Source: Acidobacteriota bacterium
Lineage (GTDB): Bacteria > Acidobacteriota > HRBIN11
Length of the DNA stretch: 9,004 nucleotides
Direction: 5' to 3'
Assembly: GCA_025061865.1 (NCBI GenBank)
Contig: JANXAA010000066.1
Coordinates: 1 to 9,004, forward strand
Both the position numbers and the translations under genes were made by a program. The notes below the pieces were generated by a model. It saw nothing but the letters and a program-made list of their open reading frames with translations, ran no database searches and was not told where the DNA came from. Below are positions 1 to 5,334 of the stretch, piece after piece; position 1 is the first letter of the stretch, and the number at the start of each line of letters is the position of its first letter.

Positions 1-48
1 CTTCCGTTCGACCGAGGCAAGTTAAGGACCCGCGGTCTGTAGTCTGGG

Positions 49-71
49 GGCTCTTCCTGAAACCCAGAGCC
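49..71 (-). terminator. Possible hairpin downstream of the small membrane protein gene
   Basis: GGCTCT at 49-54 and AGAGCC at 66-71 are perfect inverted repeats with an 11-nt loop. They lie about 20 nt past the stop codon of the minus-strand gene ending at 92. An overlapping alternative pair is TCTGGG (43-48) with CCCAGA (63-68). No T-tract follows on the minus strand, so this is a weak terminator candidate or only a chance structure. The rest of 1-91 contains no gene that I can support. Confidence 0.25.
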
Positions 72-91
72 TGGTACCCGGGACCTCGCTA

Positions 92-475
92 TCAGAAGAA
101 CCGACGTTCTGCCCGGACATGGCGTTCGATGCGCCACGTGTAAACCTGGAGTGGGACCTCTCGGACGATATGAAGCTCGACGATAACCCGGTCGGTGAAC
201 CACCGAAACTGAATGTCCGGGTCTTGAACTGGAATATTGTACTCCCCAGCCAATCGCAGGATTTCATCCCGAAGGCGCCGTTCCGTCTGGCCCCGAGCGG
301 AAGCCGAATAGGCGCTTAAGCCCATCATTATCTCTTGCACCGAGTCTTCGAACCGGTAGACGTCCATGTATGCCGGGATAAGGTTTAAGGCAGCGTACAC
401 GACAGCGCCCAGGAAGAGGACCCAGAACAACGCACCCCATCGGATCCGTCCTCGGACCTGATGCAACTCCCCCAT
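92..475 (-). CDS. Small single-pass membrane protein, DUF4845-like
   Basis: The 127-residue protein has a short basic N-terminus (RGRIR, residues 8-12), then one hydrophobic segment at about residues 13-33. A soluble domain of about 90 residues follows, rich in charged residues and helix-forming sequence, and ends in an aromatic RRFF. This layout (N-terminal membrane anchor, small soluble domain, 110-130 residues) fits DUF4845-type proteins of unknown function, but the family name rests on overall pattern only. The basic residues before the membrane segment suggest an N-in orientation with the soluble domain outside. The start at 475 is supported by GGAGTGG a few bases upstream. The gene is the last on the minus strand, 158 bp after nuoD, and could be co-transcribed with it or have its own promoter. 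Nothing in it suggests a complex I subunit. Confidence 0.6.
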   Translation of the reverse strand: MGELHQVRGRIRWGALFWVLFLGAVVYAALNLIPAYMDVYRFEDSVQEIMMGLSAYSASARGQTERRLRDEILRLAGEYNIPVQDPDIQFRWFTDRVIVELHIVREVPLQVYTWRIERHVRAERRFF

Positions 476-548
476 GAGTCCACTCCACTATTCATCCCAT
501 TGGGATTAGATGGCGGGCGTGTCGGATGTTCAGGCAGGTAGAAAGAAG

Positions 549-565
549 ACCCGCAGGGCACGGGT
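549..565 (-). terminator. Weak terminator-like hairpin between nuoD and the membrane protein gene
   Basis: Reading the minus strand, ACCCG and CGGGT form a 5-bp stem with a 7-nt loop, followed by the pyrimidine-rich CTTCTTTCT. The stem is short and the T-tract is interrupted, so termination would be partial at best. It lies about 70 nt after the nuoD stop and about 75 nt before the next start codon. Confidence 0.25.
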
Positions 566-583
566 TCAGACTCTTTCATTGTC

Positions 584-613
584 TGTCGGCCTTCTCTTCT
601 CCTGACGCCGACA
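584..613 (-). repeat. Inverted repeat just after nuoD
   Basis: TGTCGGC (584-590) and GCCGACA (607-613) are perfect 7-bp arms around a 16-nt pyrimidine-rich spacer, about 20 nt past the nuoD stop codon. It could form an mRNA 3'-end structure or slow RNase decay. There is no T-tract, so I do not call it an intrinsic terminator. Confidence 0.3.
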
Positions 614-633
614 CCCCACACTTAAGACCTATT

Positions 634-1791
634 TCATCGGTCCACCTCGCCCATGACGATATCGAGACTCCCGACGAGGGCGACAGCGTCGGCGATCATC
701 GCCCCCGGTCCAATTTCAGGTAGAGCGCTGATGTGGCAAAAGCATGGTGACCGGGCCTTGACCCGATACGGGACGGGTGAGCCATCCGATACGATATAGT
801 ACCCGATTTCACCACGGGCCGCCTCATATTGGAAATAAATGTCCCCCTCGGGCGGTCGGACGACCCGGGGGATGGCCTTCTGGACGTCGCCGGCCTCGCC
901 CTTTGGCATTTGCTCGATGGCCTGGCGGACGATCTTGGCCGACTCCGCCATCTCTTGAACCCGGACGTAGTACCGGTCCCAAGCCGACCCCAAGGGACCG
1001 TACTGGCCCGTCCCGACAGGGACGTCGAACTCACATCGGTCGTATACGAGGCAAGGCTCCTCCTTTCGGAGGTCCCATCGGACGCCTGAACCCCGAAGGT
1101 TTGGACCCGTCAGGCCGTAGGCGATGGCGACCTCGACCGGGATGACCCCGATTCGGGCCGTACGTTCGATGAAGACGGAGTTATAGGTCAGGATCTTGTT
1201 CAGCTCGTCCCATGCCTTCTCGAACTGATCCAGGAAGCGTCGGACCTTATCGAGCCAGCCGTCGGGCAGGTCAAAGGCCACGCCCCCGATACGCACGTAG
1301 TTGTAAAGGAGCCGCGCTCCCGTCAGTTCTTCCAGGAGGTCCAGGATTTTTTCCCGTTCCCGAAACGCATGGAAGAAAGGCGTGACAGACCCGATGTCCA
1401 GGCCGTAGGTCCCGATGGCCAGCAGGTGGGAGGCGATACGCTGGAGTTCGGCGACGATGACCCGGATGTACTGGACCCGCTCGGGCGGTTCGATACGGGC
1501 CAGCTTTTCGACGGCCAGACAGTAACCCAGCTCCATATGAATGGCCGCCACATAGTCCATACGGTCCGTGTAAGGGATGACCATTTGCCAGCCCATGGAC
1601 TCAGCGTGCTTCTCGAAGCACCGGTGGAGATAGCCGATGTATGGGACGACTTTTGTGATGACCTCACCCTCGGTCTCGAGGTCCAGCCGCAGGATCCCGT
1701 GGGTCGCTGGATGCTGAGGACCCATATGAAGGACCATGGCGTTGGGTCCGATCCGTTCGACGTCCAGAATCGTCGTCATGGCTATACCCAT
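634..1791 (-). CDS. nuoD: NADH-quinone oxidoreductase subunit D (49 kDa subunit)
   Basis: This is the 49-kDa subunit of complex I. With NuoB it forms the quinone-binding pocket at the cytoplasmic face of the membrane, and it descends from the large subunit of NiFe hydrogenases. The 385 residues match the usual length when NuoD is not fused to NuoC. Visible hallmarks are GPQHPATHG (residues 24-32), whose first His lines the quinone site in characterised enzymes; the 49-kDa signature region LHRCFEKHAE followed by YTDRMDY, which contains the quinone-site Tyr; and the conserved C-terminus DIVMGEVDR. Where many homologues have LHRG the protein has LHRC. The ATG at 1791 is the first in-frame start; a second ATG at 1779 is equally possible because neither has a strong Shine-Dalgarno site. 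The gene lies 64 bp after the disrupted Uma2 gene and is separated from nuoBCI by it. Confidence 0.97.
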   Translation of the reverse strand: MGIAMTTILDVERIGPNAMVLHMGPQHPATHGILRLDLETEGEVITKVVPYIGYLHRCFEKHAESMGWQMVIPYTDRMDYVAAIHMELGYCLAVEKLARIEPPERVQYIRVIVAELQRIASHLLAIGTYGLDIGSVTPFFHAFREREKILDLLEELTGARLLYNYVRIGGVAFDLPDGWLDKVRRFLDQFEKAWDELNKILTYNSVFIERTARIGVIPVEVAIAYGLTGPNLRGSGVRWDLRKEEPCLVYDRCEFDVPVGTGQYGPLGSAWDRYYVRVQEMAESAKIVRQAIEQMPKGEAGDVQKAIPRVVRPPEGDIYFQYEAARGEIGYYIVSDGSPVPYRVKARSPCFCHISALPEIGPGAMIADAVALVGSLDIVMGEVDR

Positions 1792-1855
1792 GCAATTAGG
1801 TATCGGTTCCGAGTAGCAGGCGTCAGGTGACCTAACTGGCGAGTGCTGACAGTCG

Positions 1856-2689
1856 CTACTCGGGATGAGTCTGGGAGCCTTCCGCGGTGCCGGGTGATGA
1901 CGTCAGAGAAGCGGATTCCCCCGACCTCAGGGCGGCCATACGGGCCTTTAGACGGGCCAGCTCCGCCTCCAACTGATCAGCCCGTTGACGCTCCATCTCG
2001 GCTTGCCGGAGGGCCACCTCGGCCCGTTGACGCTCCATTGCAGCCTGCCGGAAAGCAGCTTCCGCCCGCTGGCGCTCTGCTTCGGACTCGATAAGGACCC
2101 ATTCACCCGTGGGGTTATAGAACCGAATCCACCGTGCTCGTTGGCCCAAGTATTCGCCGTCCCAACGGCCCAGCCAAAGGCCCACCACCTGACTCCACAG
2201 CCAGCCCTTGGAATTCTCCCGAATCCGCCGGTAGCGGTCCTGGCGGAGTCGCCATCCGACCCACTCGTCCGCCTCTGGGTCATACCAGAATACTCAGGTG
2301 TCTGGAAGATGCGTTCATAGATTTCCCTTTTCCGAACCATACCCCGTGTCTTCTCGGAGCGTCGTCGGGGACAGCAATTCGATGATGACATCCGGGTAGC
2401 GGCCGTCCTCCTCCCAGACGACCCAGGCTCGCCGGGGCTTTCGGCCATCAACCCCCTGGACGACGAAGAAGTCCGGCCCCCGGTAACGCCCGCCGGAATC
2501 CCTCCTGAATATCCCGAGCGACCTGCTCAGCTTGCCGCCCACATAATAGTCCGTCCGGTCCCGCCAGTGGTAGAGGATCGACTCAATAAGCAGATTCATC
2601 TGGGACCGATGCCAAGGCGAGTCCATAAATTCCCCGTCATCGGCAATCAGACGCATTTCCGGGATGACCAAGTCGCCGACGACTTGCAT
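1856..2689 (-). pseudogene. Uma2-family (DUF820) restriction-endonuclease-like protein, disrupted by two opposite frameshifts
   Basis: Uma2 proteins have a PD-(D/E)xK nuclease fold and unknown biological function. They are abundant in cyanobacteria and other multicellular or thermophilic lineages. The N-terminal part (from ATG 2689, with AGGGG upstream) shows GPDFFVVQG (residues 71-79), then YPDVIIELLSPTT (98-110), the two acidic motifs of the family. That frame stops at 2315. The expected continuation RKREIYERIFQTPEY, with the lysine-bearing helix, is in the next frame at about 2340-2292. The conserved YDPEADEWVGWRL then resumes in the first frame from about 2285 to the stop at 1856. One extra base in a G4 run (CCCC at 2342-2345 on the plus strand) and one missing base at AA 2289-2290 explain both shifts. 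Repaired, the protein is about 277 residues with a C-terminal coiled coil. It lies between nuoI and nuoD on the same strand. Sequencing error is the main alternative to a true pseudogene. Confidence 0.85.
1981..2080 (-). repeat. 42-bp tandem repeat encoding a 14-residue coiled-coil unit in the Uma2 gene
   Basis: CCCGTTGACGCTCCAT occurs exactly at 1981-1996 and at 2023-2038. A diverged third copy lies at 2065-2080, with 42-bp spacing throughout. The encoded units are RQRAEAAFRQAAME and RQRAEVALRQAEME, followed by RQRADQLEAELARL, so the period is 14 residues or two heptads. Such charged coiled-coil tails are common at the C-terminus of Uma2 proteins and probably mediate self-association. The DNA repeat may vary in length by slippage. 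Confidence 0.75.
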
Positions 2690-2717
2690 CAGTGATGCCC
2701 CTGTTTGGTCGGGGTGG

Positions 2718-2738
2718 GTGTTAGGTCTTGGGGACCGG
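2718..2738. repeat. Copy of dispersed intergenic repeat (GTGTTAGGTCTTGG type)
   Basis: This short element lies between the nuoI stop and the Uma2 start. It matches 8869-8889 at 19 of 21 positions, including an exact 14-mer GTGTTAGGTCTTGG. Shorter relatives are GTGTTAGGT at 5180-5188 and TTAGGTCT at 5275-5282. All copies are in gaps between genes. Function is unknown. Confidence 0.5.
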
Positions 2739-2739
2739 A

Positions 2740-3255
2740 TCACGTCTTCCGAGCCAGGATGCCTGTCACGCCGGCCGTCTTGCCGCCGGCCTTTCGCAGG
2801 ATTTCCGCTCGTTCCTCGGGCGTGATCTTGGCAAACCGCAAGACCAGGTCGTATCGGTCGTAAACGGAGCCCTCGAAATTGGGTGTCATGACCAGGCACT
2901 CTGTCGGGCAGACTTCTGTACAAAGGTTGCAGTAACAGCATTTCGCCTCGTCGATGTCAAAGATCGTCACGTAGAGCTTTTTCTTGTGGCCCGTGTTGGT
3001 GACGCCCAAGTCTTTGTCGGCCTTGACAGTCTCGATGGCGATGCAGTCGACGGGACACACCCGGGCGCACTGGAGACAGCCAATGCAGTTGTCGATATCG
3101 TTGTAGAGCATCATTCGGGACCGAGGGAACAGCCGGGGCTTCTCATGAGGATACTGAATCGTCACGGGCCGCCGGAACAAGTTCACAAGGCCGATCCATA
3201 GGGGCCACAAGATCCCCCGGGTCGTATAGTAGAATCGATACCACCAATATTTCAT
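2740..3255 (-). CDS. nuoI: NADH-quinone oxidoreductase subunit I (8Fe ferredoxin-like subunit)
   Basis: NuoI is the ferredoxin-like subunit of the complex I connecting module. Its two 4Fe-4S clusters (N6a and N6b) pass electrons towards cluster N2 in NuoB. With the start at 3255 the protein has 171 residues, typical of the family. Two complete Cx2Cx2Cx3CP motifs are visible: C57, C60, C63, C67 (CIGCLQCARVCP) and C106, C109, C112, C116 (CCYCNLCTEVCP). The aromatic, partly hydrophobic N-terminus (KYWWYRFYYTTRGILWPLWIGL) is the amphipathic membrane-contacting part. The ATG at 3255 overlaps the nuoC stop as ATGA, and AGAGG lies upstream, so I prefer it to an in-frame start at 3318 that would run 64 nt into nuoC. 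Coupling to nuoC implies co-translation. Position between nuoC and nuoD is unusual, since in the common order nuoI follows nuoH. Confidence 0.96.
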   Translation of the reverse strand: MKYWWYRFYYTTRGILWPLWIGLVNLFRRPVTIQYPHEKPRLFPRSRMMLYNDIDNCIGCLQCARVCPVDCIAIETVKADKDLGVTNTGHKKKLYVTIFDIDEAKCCYCNLCTEVCPTECLVMTPNFEGSVYDRYDLVLRFAKITPEERAEILRKAGGKTAGVTGILARKT

Positions 3256-3827
3256 GACTGTGCCTCTGGCGAGGGTGGTATACTGTCCGCCGCGTGGATT
3301 TCGTCTTCGAAGACCCATATGCCTTTTTCAAAATCTTGACGGATATCGTAGGGTACAGGGATGTCATGATAGTAAGCTTGGACTTGATAGTCTTTCCGGA
3401 GGGGATAACCCTCCCAGTCTTCCGGCAGGAGGATACGGCGCAGGTCGGGATGACCCTCAAAAACGACGCCCAGCAAGTCGTAAGTTTCCCGCTCGTGCCA
3501 CTCGGCCGTCCGCCAAATGTCCGAGACGGTCGGCACGCGGGGATCGTCCCGGGGGACCCGGACCTTCAGGGTGATACGGTGCCGATGGCGAAAGGAAAAC
3601 AGGTGGTAGACGACTTCGACCTCATTTTGTTTGATGTAGTCCACGCCACTCAGACACCTTAAGAAATCGAAGTCCAGGTCCGGGTCATGGCGAAGGATCC
3701 GAGCAGCTTCCCGCAGAGCCGTCGGGGCTATTCGGACGTAGGGCCCGAGGACGTCGACACGGACGTCCAAGACTTTTTCGTCTCCCAGGCTTGTTTTAAG
3801 TTTGTGACCAATTTCTGCTGGGCCCAT
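3252..3827 (-). CDS. nuoC: NADH-quinone oxidoreductase subunit C (30 kDa subunit)
   Basis: NuoC is the 30-kDa subunit, which carries no cofactor and scaffolds the connecting module with NuoD, B and I. The 191-residue protein is close to the family's usual length. The 30-kDa signature is complete at residues 111-146: HERETYDLLGVVFEGHPD, followed by LRRILLPEDWEGYPLRKDY. The central segment SGVDY (residues 60-64) is also typical. It is not fused to NuoD, unlike the enterobacterial NuoCD. The start at 3827 is supported by GGAGGAG eight bases upstream. That start lies 100 nt inside the nuoB reading frame, so the two genes overlap substantially. The stop overlaps the nuoI start codon (ATGA). Confidence 0.96.
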   Translation of the reverse strand: MGPAEIGHKLKTSLGDEKVLDVRVDVLGPYVRIAPTALREAARILRHDPDLDFDFLRCLSGVDYIKQNEVEVVYHLFSFRHRHRITLKVRVPRDDPRVPTVSDIWRTAEWHERETYDLLGVVFEGHPDLRRILLPEDWEGYPLRKDYQVQAYYHDIPVPYDIRQDFEKGIWVFEDEIHAADSIPPSPEAQS

Positions 3828-4369
3828 CGGCTTAACTCCTCCATCGTCGGGACAGCCCGGTACCGCTTGAAGTTCGAGAGGAGGCGTTCGTGGCGGATCT
3901 TCTCCCGCAAGATGAGGAGACCCTCGTAGAGGGCCTCCGGCCGGGGTGGACAGCCGGGGACATAGACGTCTACAGGGATGACCCGATTGACGCCCTTTAG
4001 GACGTGATACCCGTGGTCCCAGTAAGGTCCCCCACAGGTCGCACAGCTCCCCATTGAGATGACATACTTGGGTTCAGGCATCTGCTCATAGAGGCGCTTG
4101 ACGCGGCTGGCCATCTTGATCGTCACCGTGCCGGCGACGATCATCAGGTCCGCCTGCCGGGGAGAGGCCCGAAAGACGCCGGCTCCGAAACGGTCCAAGT
4201 CTGTCCGGGCCGAGACCGTCACCATCATCTCGATGGCACAGCAGGCCAGGCCGAAGGTCATCGGCCACAGGGCCGAGAGCCTGGCCCAGTTAAAGATGGC
4301 GTCGACCGTCGTCAACAGAACAAAGCCTTCTCCCGTCTTCTCGAACCGCTCGACCGGCACGGCGACCAT
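3728..4369 (-). CDS. nuoB: NADH-quinone oxidoreductase subunit B (cluster N2 subunit)
   Basis: NuoB binds 4Fe-4S cluster N2, the last centre before quinone, and forms the quinone pocket with NuoD. From the ATG at 4369 the protein has 213 residues. N2 ligands are visible: the adjacent cysteines C43-C44 in FGLACCAIEMM, C109 in MGSCATCGGPY, and C140 in VPGCPPRPEAL. The start is fixed by AGGAGTG five bases upstream; an in-frame TTG at 4402 would overlap the predicted promoter. The last 33 or so codons, encoding QQKLVTNLKQAWETKK and beyond, overlap nuoC in another frame, so the tail is probably not a conserved part of NuoB. No nuoA lies upstream; a DUF429 gene does. The gene opens the nuo transcription unit. 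Confidence 0.96.
   Translation of the reverse strand: MVAVPVERFEKTGEGFVLLTTVDAIFNWARLSALWPMTFGLACCAIEMMVTVSARTDLDRFGAGVFRASPRQADLMIVAGTVTIKMASRVKRLYEQMPEPKYVISMGSCATCGGPYWDHGYHVLKGVNRVIPVDVYVPGCPPRPEALYEGLLILREKIRHERLLSNFKRYRAVPTMEELSRWAQQKLVTNLKQAWETKKSWTSVSTSSGPTSE
3836..3842 (-). promoter_or_regulatory. Ribosome binding site of nuoC inside nuoB
   Basis: GGAGGAG on the minus strand lies eight bases before the nuoC ATG at 3827 and is also read as codons of nuoB (within MEEL). It decides the nuoC start and so supports a true 100-nt overlap with nuoB. Confidence 0.75.
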
Positions 4370-4401
4370 CGTGTCACTCCTATTTATTACATCGTCCCCC
4401 A

Positions 4402-4431
4402 ATGTTAGGGAGTCCCCCTCTGATCTGTCAA
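4402..4431 (-). promoter_or_regulatory. Sigma70-like promoter of the nuo cluster
   Basis: On the minus strand a perfect -35 TTGACA (4431-4426) is followed after 18 bases by TAACAT (4407-4402), four of six matches to TATAAT. Transcription would begin near 4395, giving a leader of about 25 nt to the nuoB start at 4369 with AGGAGTG at 4381-4375. It lies downstream of the DUF429 gene on the same strand, so nuoB need not depend on readthrough. Confidence 0.5.
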
Positions 4432-4435
4432 GAAC

Positions 4436-4484
4436 GGCCGTAAGGCGGCAAAGGCATAAAGTCTTACGGCCTTATTGCCTTTGA
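4436..4484 (-). repeat. Overlapping inverted repeats at the end of the DUF429 gene
   Basis: GGCCGTAAG (4436-4444) and CTTACGGCC (4463-4471) are perfect 9-bp arms with an 18-nt loop. The inner CAAAGGCATAAAG (4449-4461) also pairs imperfectly with CTTATTGCCTTTG (4472-4484), so two mutually exclusive hairpins are possible. The DUF429 stop codon (4464-4466) is inside. No T-tract follows on the minus strand; the sequence runs straight into the nuo promoter. It may be an atypical terminator or an RNA-stability element. Confidence 0.45.
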
Positions 4485-5144
4485 CTTTGAAGTCGGCCTT
4501 GGCAAGACGATGGCCCCGTGGGTCCAGTCGCCGAGGACCTCAGCCTGACCCTGAAGGAACAGCCATCCGACATAAGCGGCCGTGGCAGCGTCGAGTTCGT
4601 CGTGCGTCGCCGAGGACCGAATCCCCCGCAAGCCGAGCCGGCGGAGGCCGACCCGGAGGCCCTCCAAATTATGATGCTTTCGGGGCAGGCCCAAGACGTC
4701 CTGAGCGCCTCCGGGAAAGACCTCAATGACCGGCCAGCCCCTCGCCTCTAAGAGGGACCTCAGACGGAGGCCCCGTTCGGTCAGCCTCCGCATGGCGCCG
4801 AGCGTAATAGGGAAGAAGCGAATACCTCGGCGCAGGAGTTCCCGGTCACACGGGCGAAGGTGCTCCCCGCGACGGTCGTGGATGTCTCGACGACCTGGGG
4901 GAAGCCACAGGGGCGCATCGACGGCGACGACACCGGGCCGGACCGCCTCGACGAAAGCCAAGAGCTCCCCGTCGGTATGAAGCAGGCCTGTCCAGACTCG
5001 CCAGCCGTCGGTGATGCCTACACCACTGGCCCGGCGAGCATCGACACTCAGGTCGATGCCCACAGCCGCGCTCGGCCCGCCGATGCGGGGGCGTCGCCGA
5101 CTTTGGGACAAGCGGTCCCTTTCCTGTAACCTATGGCGAAGCAT
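4464..5144 (-). CDS. DUF429 family protein (predicted RNase H-fold nuclease)
   Basis: DUF429 proteins are predicted RNase H-like nucleases without an established role. Visible family features are an early strand with VGIDLSVDARRASGVGI (acidic residue in the first strand), then VVAVDAPLWLP, then RPCDRELLRRGIRFFPI, the EVFPGGAQDVLGL segment, and a late HDELDAATAAYVGWL helix with acidic residues where RNase H folds place catalytic ones. The chosen ATG at 5144 gives 226 residues; its Shine-Dalgarno site is poor and a shorter start nearer the first strand is possible. A TTG at 5192 would extend it by 16 residues. The gene is upstream of nuoB on the same strand, but a separate promoter follows it. 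It is divergent from the HyuA-like gene at 5335. A functional link to complex I is not suggested. Confidence 0.8.
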   Translation of the reverse strand: MLRHRLQERDRLSQSRRRPRIGGPSAAVGIDLSVDARRASGVGITDGWRVWTGLLHTDGELLAFVEAVRPGVVAVDAPLWLPPGRRDIHDRRGEHLRPCDRELLRRGIRFFPITLGAMRRLTERGLRLRSLLEARGWPVIEVFPGGAQDVLGLPRKHHNLEGLRVGLRRLGLRGIRSSATHDELDAATAAYVGWLFLQGQAEVLGDWTHGAIVLPRPTSKSKAIRP

Positions 5145-5179
5145 CGAGTCCTGATCAGGGGGTCGGTAGGAAGTACTGC

Positions 5180-5188
5180 GTGTTAGGT
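5180..5188. repeat. Short copy of the dispersed GTGTTAGGT intergenic motif
   Basis: GTGTTAGGT occurs here in the gap between the divergent DUF429 and HyuA-like genes. A related TTAGGTCTAAGGTCC begins at 5275 in the same gap. These resemble the better-preserved copies at 2718-2738 and 8869-8889. Apart from these and the HyuA ribosome binding site, I see nothing definite in 5193-5334. Confidence 0.35.
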
Positions 5189-5310
5189 ACAAGGGAACCC
5201 CAGAGTATGGGCCGTAGACCCGATGGGATCATCCGAATGCCCTGTCCCAAGACGAGGCGAACCAGCTCTCGGGATTAGGTCTAAGGTCCGGAGTCCGGGG
5301 TCTAAAGTGT

Positions 5311-5333
5311 TCTCCTCCCAGAGGAGGTCCTCT
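5311..5333 (+). promoter_or_regulatory. HyuA-like gene ribosome binding site within overlapping inverted repeats
   Basis: The Shine-Dalgarno GAGGAGG (5321-5327) is seven bases before the ATG at 5335. It lies in two alternative hairpins: CTCCTC (5312-5317) pairs with GAGGAG (5321-5326) around a 3-nt loop, or AGAGGA (5320-5325) pairs with TCCTCT (5328-5333). The two structures exclude each other and both would mask the site. This could limit translation, but it may simply follow from a purine-rich Shine-Dalgarno beside complementary bases. Confidence 0.4.
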
Positions 5334-5334
5334 G

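Noticed and set aside
1624..1640. NuoD has LHRC instead of the common LHRG in the 49-kDa signature
   Set aside because: I recall LHRCFEKHAE-type sequences in NuoD of several bacterial phyla, so it is probably a normal subgroup variant.
1369..1830. Plus-strand open frame of 153 codons opposite nuoD
   Set aside because: It overlaps the conserved nuoD frame and has no family resemblance.
2315..2345. Programmed ribosomal frameshifting in the Uma2 gene
   Set aside because: It would need a +1 and then a -1 shift within 60 nt, with no clear slippery site or stimulatory structure. Indel or sequencing error is simpler.
5150..5159. Perfect palindrome CCTGATCAGG upstream of the DUF429 gene
   Set aside because: At ten bases it is too short to stand out, and there is no second copy.
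5193..5334. tRNA or small RNA gene in the gap before the HyuA-like gene
   Set aside because: No cloverleaf, conserved T-loop or structured RNA pattern could be found by eye.
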